Shown: in pieces, positions 1 through 7,448 of the stretch
How positions within the stretch are numbered: position 1 is the stretch's first letter
Layout of the letters: each line of letters opens with the position of its first letter
Source of the DNA: an uncultured bacterium
GTDB taxonomy: Bacteria > Planctomycetota > Uabimicrobiia > Uabimicrobiales > JABWCH01
NCBI GenBank assembly: GCA_938003875.1
Contig: CALKWO010000337.1
Location: 38,346 to 102,345 of the forward strand
Direction of reading: 5' to 3'
Length of the DNA: 64,000 bases
The notes under the pieces: model-generated
The model's input: only the letters and a program-made list of their open reading frames with translations
What the model was told of the DNA's origin: nothing
The model's database searches: none
Made by a program: the position numbers and the translations under genes

Positions 1-1275
1 ATTTTCTAGTGCTTCGTTTTCAAGATATTTTTTGGGAACGATGATTTCGTATACATATTCATTGAACCACTCGTCGGACATGATAAAATAGCCCTTTTTG
101 CCATAGTCCGTGCCCCAGCTATTCTCTACTTTCCATTTGATTGGCCTATCGTCTACGATATCCACTCCTGTCAGAAGCATGGAATGCGAGAGTTTTCCTT
201 CGCCATATTCTAGCCTGGTGCCTTTATCTAAGAGGTCAAAACGACTTTGGAAGACAAGACCGTAATCATACAACCCTTTATAAAGGATTCCTTCTTTGCG
301 ATGGGATTCCTGCCCTACGTCACAGCTAAACAAACAGACATCGCCCTGGAGAATCATCTTCAAGGCATATTTTTTCAATTCTGCCATAGGCAAATTCAGG
401 CTAGTCATGGGTATACCATCCACCATCGTCTGGGCATGAGCGATTGTGTATGTCTGGTTATAGGGCATACTGGCTAAAGGGCCATTCCATACAGTAAAAG
501 TTTCATGGAGGTCAATGCCGATGGCCTTTTCATAGAATTCTTTGGGCGTGATATTGGACATTCGATGAAAATTTTTGTTTTTATCGCGATAGCTCCACTC
601 AAAGCGTTCTGGGGGTAGGCCTAAGGTAATTGCTAGAATGCGATAGATTTCTGCATTGTATTCCAGGCACTTTTCCTGAAGCTGCTCTTTGCTAAAGCCT
701 TTTTGGTAAAGAGAACGAAGCTCGAAAGCATACTGTCTTAGCTTGGTGGAAAGAATTATGTTCATTCTGGTGGATTCTTCCGTATATTTAGTATCAGGCA
801 TAGCCGATTTGGGAAGAATACCATATTTTTTGATTAAATTGCAAAAATGGAACCAGGAACCTCCATCGTCATGGGGTTTATTGAGAAATGTCCATACAAG
901 CCGATCTTCCAAAGGAAGGTCAAGGAATTCTATCATTTTTTGCAGAAAATAATTGCATTTTTCCAGCTTATCCCAGAAAACAAGATAGGGTCCAGCGAAT
1001 TCTACGTTTTCGACATTCAGCTTTCTTTGTGCCATTTCACGACACCAGTTGAAAGCTGCATACATCCAGCATATCCCTAATTTTTTCTGCGCTGTTGCTT
1101 CTGCTGCTGTTTCCAGCTCATGAGAGAAACAAAAGTTGATGGTTTCTGATATAGTTCGATTTACAGCTAAATCCTGAATCTCTACTCGCGTTGCAGCATT
1201 CATGGCAATCTTATTGAGAGGATTATTCTGGAAATTTTTTTTTAAATCTTCTAATTTTTGGTATGTTAATTCCAT
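1..1275 (-). CDS. pepC: Aminopeptidase C / bleomycin hydrolase (peptidase C1B), C-terminus cut by window edge
   Basis: Read from the minus strand, ATG at 1275, open to the window edge (425 codons). Bacterial PepC is usually about 440-450 residues, so only the last 15-25 residues are missing. It is a cytoplasmic papain-fold cysteine aminopeptidase that normally forms a hexamer. The catalytic set is visible: Gln63 and Cys69 in QKKLGICWMYAAF, His364 in LSHSMLLTG, and Asn385 in KVENSWGTDYGKKG. These positions closely match the known Lactococcus PepC residues. The motif spacing and the C-terminal region (GYFIMSDEWF, VPKKYL) are typical of the family. It lies downstream of the exchanger gene on the same strand, with a 24-bp palindrome in the 92-bp gap. 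Confidence 0.93.
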   Translation of the reverse strand, partial: MELTYQKLEDLKKNFQNNPLNKIAMNAATRVEIQDLAVNRTISETINFCFSHELETAAEATAQKKLGICWMYAAFNWCREMAQRKLNVENVEFAGPYLVFWDKLEKCNYFLQKMIEFLDLPLEDRLVWTFLNKPHDDGGSWFHFCNLIKKYGILPKSAMPDTKYTEESTRMNIILSTKLRQYAFELRSLYQKGFSKEQLQEKCLEYNAEIYRILAITLGLPPERFEWSYRDKNKNFHRMSNITPKEFYEKAIGIDLHETFTVWNGPLASMPYNQTYTIAHAQTMVDGIPMTSLNLPMAELKKYALKMILQGDVCLFSCDVGQESHRKEGILYKGLYDYGLVFQSRFDLLDKGTRLEYGEGKLSHSMLLTGVDIVDDRPIKWKVENSWGTDYGKKGYFIMSDEWFNEYVYEIIVPKKYLENEALEN

Positions 1276-1294
1276 GGTAAAACCTTGAGATTCA

Positions 1295-1318
1295 CGTGAC
1301 GGATTGCAATCCGTCACG
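1295..1318. repeat. 24-bp perfect palindrome upstream of pepC
   Basis: The half-site CGTGACGGATTG is followed immediately by its exact reverse complement. It lies 20-43 bp before the pepC start and about 50 bp after the exchanger stop. No T-run follows on either strand, so it is a poor intrinsic terminator. It could be an operator or a small dispersed palindrome; only one copy is seen in this window. Confidence 0.6.
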
Positions 1319-1367
1319 ATTTTGAATTATTCGATATATATTGCTTGATAAAAAAAATGCAATCTTG

Positions 1368-2324
1368 CTATCCTCTTTGGATGAGATAGAAGGTATAACC
1401 TGCATAGCCTAAAAGGAAAAGGATTGCTTCCCAACGGTCCAGGCATCTTTTTTTACCTGTGAACATAAATACAAAAAGGAAAAAAGATGCTGCTACCAAT
1501 ACATAAATATCCATATTCAGGGCAGTATCAAAAGGCAGAGGGCGAATGATAGCACTAAGCCCTAATATCCAGAAAATATTGAAGATATTGGAGCCAACTA
1601 CATTTCCCATCGCAATACCACTTTTGCCTTTGTAGGCGGCTACTGCAGATGTCACAAGCTCAGGTAAGGAAGTTCCTATAGCTACAATGGTCAAGCCGAT
1701 CAATTGTTCACTTACCCCTACAAGTCTTGCTATTTCTACAGAGCTATCTACAGCCATCTTGCCACCAACAACCAGGCCTGCGAGACCTAAGAGGATATAT
1801 ACCATCATTCTACTATTGCTGATTTTGGGAATTTCTGGCTTATGGGGTAACTCAATTTTTGTAAGACCATAGATGTAAACCAGGAAGGCTACAAAAAATC
1901 CTATCAGGATAAAACCTTCCGTAGAAGAAAGCATCAAAGGGTCTGTGGTTGGTCGGAAAAAGTTATTGCAAAGCAAAAGCAGAACAACAGCACTGAGAAG
2001 GGAAAAGGGTATTTCTTTCCAGACCGTGTTTTTGGCTGTCTTTATAGGACAGATCACACCAGCAACACCAAGAATAAGCAAAACATTCATGATGTTGCTT
2101 CCTATAATATTTCCAAAAACGATCCCTGTGTTGGCATTGTAGCTGGCAAAAATATTAACGACCAGCTCAGGTAAAGAGGTTCCAAAAGCTACTAGCGTTA
2201 GTCCAATCACGATTTCCGAAACTTTCATCTTCAGAGCAAGGGCGGAAGCACCATCCACAAACCAATCTGCTCCCTTAACAAGCAAGAGAAAGCCAGCGAT
2301 AAGTATAAGAATCTGTATTAACAC
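1368..2324 (-). CDS. Calcium/sodium antiporter of the CaCA family (YrbG-like)
   Basis: 318 residues, about ten hydrophobic segments, inner-membrane cation exchanger. Both CaCA alpha repeats are clear: alpha-1 (about residues 35-80) has VAFGTSLPELV then GNIIGSNIMN, and alpha-2 (about 190-240) has VAIGTSLPELV then GNVVGSNIFN. The inverted-repeat acidic and polar residues that bind Ca2+ or Na+ are intact in both. Length matches E. coli YrbG (about 325). The start is GTG at 2324, supported by a GAGGAG site 6 bases upstream. The gene lies 25 bp after the flavoprotein gene on the same strand, so the two probably share a transcript. The ion actually transported cannot be read from the sequence. Confidence 0.92.
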   Translation of the reverse strand: MLIQILILIAGFLLLVKGADWFVDGASALALKMKVSEIVIGLTLVAFGTSLPELVVNIFASYNANTGIVFGNIIGSNIMNVLLILGVAGVICPIKTAKNTVWKEIPFSLLSAVVLLLLCNNFFRPTTDPLMLSSTEGFILIGFFVAFLVYIYGLTKIELPHKPEIPKISNSRMMVYILLGLAGLVVGGKMAVDSSVEIARLVGVSEQLIGLTIVAIGTSLPELVTSAVAAYKGKSGIAMGNVVGSNIFNIFWILGLSAIIRPLPFDTALNMDIYVLVAASFFLFVFMFTGKKRCLDRWEAILFLLGYAGYTFYLIQRG

Positions 2325-2349
2325 AAATTTCTCCTCATTGAAAAATAGT

Positions 2350-3333
2350 TTAATCTATACTGACTAAAGCCTTGATATATTGGAGATGTTCGTATATCTC
2401 AGGCTGTTGACTCTGGCACTGGCTAAGTTTTCCTCGGACGCTGTCCAGGTTTTCTATCTGGTGCTTTTTCATCCAGTCCTCTATGCCTAGCTTGACTTTT
2501 TCAATTTGTTTAAGCTGATTCAAATATAGGGAAGAACAAAGCTGGACGACTTTTGCGCCTGCCAGAATTTGTTTTATCGCATCCGCTGCCTCGTGGACGC
2601 CTGTGGATGCTGCGATATCACAAGGAACTTTGCCTGCCAGAATGGAAATGAAGCGCAAAGCGAGATTGAGTTCTAATGATGAGCTAAAGCGATGTCCTGC
2701 TATAATTTCCATTTTATCTATGTCAATATCCATCTGGTAAAAACGATTGAATAAAACCAGAGCGTTCGCTCCCTGTGCCGCCAATTTTTGAGCGAGATTG
2801 GCAAGAGAAGAAAAATAAGGCCCAATTTTTACGGCAACAGGAATAGAGATAGCCGATTTTACTTCCTGAAGAATTTCAAGATGCAATTTTTCTACTTCTT
2901 GTCCTGTGTGTTTTGGGTCACAGGGAATAGCAGAAATATTGACTTCCATAGCGTCCGCACCAGCCCCGACGATTTGTTTGGCATAGCCGACCCACCATTT
3001 GGAAGAAACACAATTCAAGCTGGCTATAACAGGTATATTCGTATATTTTTTTGCATTTTCGATTAATTTCAGATATTCAGACGGTCCCAACTCCATGCTC
3101 AATTTGCTGACATAGTCGAAAGCTTCTGTGTGAGAGGACATCCAGAGATGATCCTGCACGGCGTTGGAATCTGCCTGAATTTGTTCTTCAAATAAAGACT
3201 TCAAAACAATGGCACCTGGTCCAAAATCAGCACAGCGTTGTAGTCTTTCTTCTGTTTTTGTCAAACTACAGCTTCCAACCAGAACAGGATTCTGGAGCTT
3301 CAGTCCCATATAAGTGGTAGAAAGATCAACCAT
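2350..3333 (-). CDS. Dihydroorotate dehydrogenase-like flavoprotein
   Basis: 327 residues, TIM-barrel FMN oxidoreductase of the PyrD-like group. The N-terminus MVDLSTTYMGLKLQNPV and the segments IPVIASLNCVSS, GADAMEVNIS, IPVAVKIGPYFS and IAASTGVHEAADAIK follow the dihydroorotate dehydrogenase fold in order. The protein belongs to the subgroup usually annotated 'dihydroorotate dehydrogenase-like', whose true substrate is unknown; it should not be assumed to be pyrimidine-biosynthetic PyrD. An AAAGGA site precedes ATG at 3333. No other pyrimidine gene is nearby; its neighbours are the M48 protease (35 bp upstream) and the exchanger. Confidence 0.88.
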   Translation of the reverse strand: MVDLSTTYMGLKLQNPVLVGSCSLTKTEERLQRCADFGPGAIVLKSLFEEQIQADSNAVQDHLWMSSHTEAFDYVSKLSMELGPSEYLKLIENAKKYTNIPVIASLNCVSSKWWVGYAKQIVGAGADAMEVNISAIPCDPKHTGQEVEKLHLEILQEVKSAISIPVAVKIGPYFSSLANLAQKLAAQGANALVLFNRFYQMDIDIDKMEIIAGHRFSSSLELNLALRFISILAGKVPCDIAASTGVHEAADAIKQILAGAKVVQLCSSLYLNQLKQIEKVKLGIEDWMKKHQIENLDSVRGKLSQCQSQQPEIYEHLQYIKALVSID

Positions 3334-3368
3334 TCATAAATCCTTTCGTAATGAATCTCAAAAAATGC

Positions 3369-5519
3369 CTATATCATCCCAGCTTTATAAAAGCAAAATA
3401 TCGAGCTGGTAAAAAGAATAGCCGCAAAAATCAGTTTAAAAAGATAGACATAGCATTGATGAACCTGCCCATCCACATATAGCGTCTTGATTTCAAGATA
3501 TGGCATAGGAGCCCGTCTGTACCAGCCTTCTGCTGTTATTTTTTTGCCAATGAATTTTTCTGTTTTCATAAGGGCAAAGAAAAATTCTATGATGCTTAGG
3601 GGCTGACGATAGTCCAAAAACAGTATACCTGTTGAATCCTCTATGACTATATCCTCGGAAAGCAGATACCCTGGAACTCCACGTCCAATCACCTTTCCAG
3701 TGATGGTTGCTGGTATAGGGCGAATTTGCGATACCTTGACCTTGGAAAGAAGGCTGGATATTTTCATATCAGGAAAAATTTTCCCTCTGTAAGAAAAAAG
3801 CACCTGAAATAAATAGGCAACTCCATAAAGGAGCAGAAAAAAGGCAGTCATTCTCCACCCATTTTGTCTTCTCCAATTATGATAGATCGCATGATAGGCT
3901 ATATAGGAACAGAATCCGAGGATGCAGCCCATGGGAAGCAAATAGAAAAAAACATCCACAAGAAAATCGTCCCAATAGCTTTCTGGTTTTCGGCGATTGA
4001 AAATAATATAGGGTTCCTGATTGAGTGTCGCAGCATGGTCTGTCAGAGCATTGATCCTTTTGGCTGGCAAGGGATGCGTGGAATGTATCTCATAATAAGA
4101 TGCCCAGGGATTCCATAAATCCCACTGCATGGCAGAAGCAATCTCTTCCTTGTGTTCTGTATCTTTATATTTCATACAAGAATAAGCATTGACTGCCAGG
4201 GCGCAGGCTGCTTTTCTATCGAAGATGCTGAGAGCTTTGAGTGCTTCCATATTGTCCGATGTGTCGCTCTCTTTTCCCTCTGTATTTTCCTCTTTTTTCT
4301 TGTTTTTAGGATTGACCAGACCATAAGCTATTTTTACAAGGGCACTGGCTAAAGAATTGGGTTTTTGCGTAACATCGCCAGCAAAACGATCTGCCCAATA
4401 CTCTCTCGTGCGAGATAGCCAGAGTACTATGTATTCAGAAATAATATAAAGAACATAAGAAAGCATGCTAAGAACAACAGCACCAAGCTTTGCTCTTCCA
4501 TCGCCCCTGCCTCTGGTACATTCTATCAAAACTCTGTACAGGTAATACAAAAGAATCGGTACAATAGATGCCAGAGTCATCACCAATATGTCCCAGTGGC
4601 AGGCATGGCCTAATTCATGAGCGACGACAGCTTCGACTTCATCAGCATCAAGATATTCCAGAATTCCTCTGCTAATGACGATCCTGGCATTTCCAGGGGT
4701 ATGTCCATAGGTAAAAGCATTGGGATTGGAATCTTCGATAATTCCTATTCTGGGGACACGGATTTTGTTTTCTTTGCAGACACGAACCAAAAATTGAGAT
4801 AAATGTTCTGGCAGCTTCGATAGCTCCACCCACTCCATCTTATACATCCAGCTAAGGCTTAAATCCAGAATAAAGGGAGAAAGCAAATACTGAATAAAAA
4901 CAATTCCAATGGACAAAAACACGGTGAAATTCAATGACCATTGTAAAAAATGGCCTATTAGAAGTAGCATAAAAGCAAGGAAACCATACAAAAGCACAAA
5001 GGAAACACAAGATCGCATAGTAAGGCTTGGCAGGCTTGCTATCCCTGCTCTCAATGCGCTGAGTCTTTGCTTTTTTAGATGGGCGGCTTTTGCTTCCTCC
5101 CACCTGGCTTCGTTGGATTCATCTTTTTCCGCATAGAAAATACCATGCTTATCCCTGGCAACTTCCATTTCTATTCTGGTGTTCTTGCTGTCTAGATCCA
5201 TAGCCTCTTTCAATTCGCCGTTGTCAAACCATATTCCGTGACAGGTAGGGCATTGATCCACAAGGAGAGCAGGAGAAATCAGACCGCCTTCTATCATTTT
5301 GGTGTTTTCTGGGCAACAAGGACATTTTCTATCCCCCTGATGTGCAGAAATTAGCCCATCCTTAAGTGCTTTGTGCATGACTTTAGGGCTTTTCGTGAAA
5401 AAATAGATTTCTCCCTGATCCAGCCATATTCCCTTGCAAAGTGGACAATAGTCTACGATTACCCCTTGTTGGGTATGTACTTTTTTTAAAGGATGAGAAA
5501 TGCATTTGGGGCAGTCCAT
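3369..5519 (-). CDS. M48 family metalloprotease with two N-terminal zinc ribbons
   Basis: 716 residues. Residues 1-105 hold two TFIIB-like zinc ribbons (CPKC...CPLCKGIWLDQGE, and CPCC...CPTCHGIWFDNGE). Two membrane segments follow at about 170-190 and 198-222. The zinc protease domain has HELGH at 301-305 in AVVAHELGHACHWD, with the third ligand probably in SRTREYWADRFAG. More membrane segments flank it (about 310-370, 515-575 and 690-710). Between the last ones lies a soluble segment resembling an OB or GIDE-like domain (ITGKVIGRGVPGYLL...). HtpX proteins have about 290 residues, so this is a much enlarged relative. RBS AAGGAAAA lies before ATG 5519. Likely an inner-membrane quality-control protease; substrate unknown. 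Confidence 0.9.
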   Translation of the reverse strand: MDCPKCISHPLKKVHTQQGVIVDYCPLCKGIWLDQGEIYFFTKSPKVMHKALKDGLISAHQGDRKCPCCPENTKMIEGGLISPALLVDQCPTCHGIWFDNGELKEAMDLDSKNTRIEMEVARDKHGIFYAEKDESNEARWEEAKAAHLKKQRLSALRAGIASLPSLTMRSCVSFVLLYGFLAFMLLLIGHFLQWSLNFTVFLSIGIVFIQYLLSPFILDLSLSWMYKMEWVELSKLPEHLSQFLVRVCKENKIRVPRIGIIEDSNPNAFTYGHTPGNARIVISRGILEYLDADEVEAVVAHELGHACHWDILVMTLASIVPILLYYLYRVLIECTRGRGDGRAKLGAVVLSMLSYVLYIISEYIVLWLSRTREYWADRFAGDVTQKPNSLASALVKIAYGLVNPKNKKKEENTEGKESDTSDNMEALKALSIFDRKAACALAVNAYSCMKYKDTEHKEEIASAMQWDLWNPWASYYEIHSTHPLPAKRINALTDHAATLNQEPYIIFNRRKPESYWDDFLVDVFFYLLPMGCILGFCSYIAYHAIYHNWRRQNGWRMTAFFLLLYGVAYLFQVLFSYRGKIFPDMKISSLLSKVKVSQIRPIPATITGKVIGRGVPGYLLSEDIVIEDSTGILFLDYRQPLSIIEFFFALMKTEKFIGKKITAEGWYRRAPMPYLEIKTLYVDGQVHQCYVYLFKLIFAAILFTSSIFCFYKAGMI

Positions 5520-5528
5520 AAATTTTCC

Positions 5529-5741
5529 TTAACTCTTATCGCTATCAATTTTATCGAAAAGTTCAAACAGGCTTAAAATACCAAACCAACCAGAAGAGAT
5601 CAGAACAACCCCAGAACTCCACCAGAGGTACTCATTTTTGATAAAAAATCCCGATGCCATCAATATCAATCCAACGAATAGAAAAATAGAAAATTTGTGC
5701 CAGCGTCTAAGCCTACCTCTACCTGCTGTATTTGTTTCCAT
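5529..5741 (-). CDS. Small membrane protein, unknown
   Basis: 70 residues with a basic N-terminus (GRGRLRRWHK) and two close hydrophobic segments (about 17-34 and 39-60). A strong AAGGAGA site lies 7 bases before ATG 5741, and the stop is 9 bp before the M48 protease start, so it is translated with that gene. I recognise no family. The tight coupling suggests an accessory to the membrane protease (inference). Confidence 0.7.
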   Translation of the reverse strand: METNTAGRGRLRRWHKFSIFLFVGLILMASGFFIKNEYLWWSSGVVLISSGWFGILSLFELFDKIDSDKS

Positions 5742-5762
5742 GACATATTCTCCTTTGATTAG

Positions 5763-6044
5763 CTATTTTTTTTTGGATGCACTTTTATAAGTAGTTTTTT
5801 TTAAGGGTTTATAGAGATCGTTTGTCTGATCGGAGCGAGCAATAACGACACCTGGGTTTGACGGTTTTTTTGCAACTTTGGGTTTACCTTTAAATCCTGG
5901 ATGGACAGGCCCTTCCAATGGTTTTGGTGTTCTGCCAAAAGCAACGGGTTTGCAAACAGGCTTTCCATCAGGAAAAGCATTGCCACCAACGCATCTAGGT
6001 TTCCCCAATCCGCTAGAATTTCTCTCAGGTTTAGGATTTGGCAT
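5763..6044 (-). CDS. Small basic, proline- and glycine-rich protein, unknown
   Basis: 93 residues, low complexity, rich in Pro, Gly and Lys, with a lysine-rich tail (KTTYKSASKKK). ATG 6044 is preceded by a good AAGGAGA site 6 bases upstream; an overlapping alternative reading frame starting at 6085 has no such site and was rejected. It is the first gene of a short run with the 70-residue membrane protein and the M48 protease. The composition suggests a disordered, nucleic-acid- or surface-binding protein, but no family was recognised. Confidence 0.55.
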   Translation of the reverse strand: MPNPKPERNSSGLGKPRCVGGNAFPDGKPVCKPVAFGRTPKPLEGPVHPGFKGKPKVAKKPSNPGVVIARSDQTNDLYKPLKKTTYKSASKKK

Positions 6045-6065
6045 GTTTTCTCCTTATCTGTAATA

Positions 6066-6151
6066 GTCAAAGTGATCCTGTGCAAAATGAGCAGTGCTAT
6101 AAAATAGTATCTGCTCTATTTCGCATCTGCGACAGCACTTTGGTCAGACAG
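6066..6151. repeat. Copy 1 of the AGCAGATGCTAT hairpin family
   Basis: The core hairpin GAGCAGTGCTAT / ATAGTATCTGCTC is flanked by GTCAAAGTGATCC on the left and CACTTTGGTC on the right, forming short terminal inverted repeats. The left arm is nearly identical to the reverse complement of the copy upstream of recA (62466-62593). It sits just upstream of the RBS at 6048-6054. Confidence 0.7.
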
Positions 6152-6166
6152 TTTTTCTCCTTATAC

Positions 6167-6757
6167 CTATAAAGTATCTGCTTTAAGCCCTAATTCTTTG
6201 GTTAAAAGGGCTAACGATTTTTGAAGTTCTTCAAGACTGGCATCATTGGTGAGATAATAGTCACAAAGAGCTATAGGGCCTCCTTTTTCTAAAGCTTCTA
6301 TTTCTGCAAAGTCTCTTTTTTCTGCTTCTTCTGGCGTTAAAGGGCGATACTCTCTTATAGAAAGTCGATGATATCTTGTCGCTCTTCTGGAGATGACGCA
6401 AATCAAAAGAATCTTAGCCTGAATGGATTGCCTTAGCAGAGTATATTCACTCCAGCTATAAAGACCATCAATAAGCATTGTGTCCTGCTTTTCCAGAATT
6501 TCCCGAATGATTGGAATAGAAAGATGGGCATAGGCAGCCATTCCATACTGTGCCCTCAATTCCATGCGGACTTTCTTTTCGTTGTCCTGAGTTTCAGGCA
6601 AATTTCTTTTACGCACTTCTTGTATTGTTATGTTGCCGAAATGCAAAAAAGGTAAGCGATAGTCCTGGACAAGGGTTTGTACTACAGTGGATTTTCCTGT
6701 TCCAGGCATACCCACTATGGCAAGAATTGTTTTTTCTTTTTTAGAAGTGTTTTCCAT
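6167..6757 (-). CDS. P-loop nucleotide kinase-like ATPase
   Basis: About 196 residues. A Walker A motif, VGMPGTGKST, lies at the N-terminus. The region MLIDGLYSWSEYTLLRQ is a Walker B/lid-like part, and RRATRYHRLSIREYRPLT has the arginine-rich lid of NMP or dephospho-CoA kinases. It resembles the archaeal/bacterial UPF0200 group of adenylate-kinase-like proteins; the substrate is unknown. A longer frame begins with GTG at 6772, but a GGGAGA site placed 7 bases before ATG 6757 supports the shorter start. Same strand as the surrounding housekeeping genes, without tight coupling. Confidence 0.75.
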   Translation of the reverse strand: MENTSKKEKTILAIVGMPGTGKSTVVQTLVQDYRLPFLHFGNITIQEVRKRNLPETQDNEKKVRMELRAQYGMAAYAHLSIPIIREILEKQDTMLIDGLYSWSEYTLLRQSIQAKILLICVISRRATRYHRLSIREYRPLTPEEAEKRDFAEIEALEKGGPIALCDYYLTNDASLEELQKSLALLTKELGLKADTL

Positions 6758-6779
6758 CAAAATTTCTCCCACTATTACA

Positions 6780-6812
6780 GAAAACGTTCTGTTGCTATTC
6801 CTGCAACAGAAC
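6780..6812 (-). terminator. Intrinsic terminator after ftsH-skp
   Basis: On the minus strand, a perfect 10-bp stem (GTTCTGTTGC / GCAACAGAAC, 7-base loop, 6786-6812) is followed by GTTTTCTG. It lies 11 bp past the Skp stop codon. Confidence 0.7.
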
Positions 6813-6822
6813 TGGACAATGC

Positions 6823-7398
6823 TTATTTTTTCTCTTTACTATAATTTTCATTCATTCTGTCTAAGATAGTATTGGTGATATCGTAGTCTTTTCCCCAATA
6901 TAGCACATCGCGTGTATGGATTTGCATTCTCAAGGCTTCTGCTGTCTGAGAGCCAAAGAAGTCAGGCTCTGCTACACGCAATACCATAAAAAAATTATTT
7001 TTTTTGGCATATTCTTCGATTTCTTCGCTTACTTCTCGGTATATATCCTCCAAACCAATCTTGAGCTTTTGGGTAAAGAAATGGTTGGCTTTTTCTTCCG
7101 AATATTTAATTTCAAAAAGCTTTTCTGTAAGCCTTTTTTCTTTGTTCTGGCGAATCTTGCTTCCTGCTTTGTACAAAGGAATTTCATCTTTAAGCTGCTT
7201 TACTTCTTCTTTTAATCCTTTTATTTTAGATAGTTCTGCTTCTGTTTCCTGCCTTATGGTTTCTTCCATGACAGTTACTTTTTTATAATCGCGAAAAACT
7301 TTCTTTAGATCAATGAAACCTATTTTCAGGTTTTGTGCGCAGACAAGAGGGCAAAAAGAAGCACAGAATAAAAGGACACAAACAATAAAAGATCTCAT
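6823..7398 (-). CDS. OmpH/Skp-family periplasmic chaperone
   Basis: 191 residues from ATG 7398. The signal peptide MRSFIVCVLLFCASFCPLVCA is followed by the classic OmpH start IGFIDLKKVFRDYKKV. A long coiled coil with Glu/Lys heptads follows (about residues 40-110), then a C-terminal strand (FFMVLRV) typical of Skp. Skp holds unfolded outer-membrane proteins in the periplasm, so this supports a diderm envelope. A longer frame to 7443 exists, but AAGGAG lies 6 bases before ATG 7398 and the signal peptide begins there. It is 50 bp after ftsH and ends at a terminator. Confidence 0.88.
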   Translation of the reverse strand: MRSFIVCVLLFCASFCPLVCAQNLKIGFIDLKKVFRDYKKVTVMEETIRQETEAELSKIKGLKEEVKQLKDEIPLYKAGSKIRQNKEKRLTEKLFEIKYSEEKANHFFTQKLKIGLEDIYREVSEEIEEYAKKNNFFMVLRVAEPDFFGSQTAEALRMQIHTRDVLYWGKDYDITNTILDRMNENYSKEKK

Positions 7399-7448
7399 AC
7401 TTACTCCTTGAAGTTTTTGAAAAATTATTTTAAAAATATTCAATATTT

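Noticed and set aside
5801..6085. Alternative 94-codon minus-strand frame
   Set aside because: It overlaps the 93-residue gene in another frame, has no RBS, and starts inside a repeat; 5763-6044 has a good RBS.
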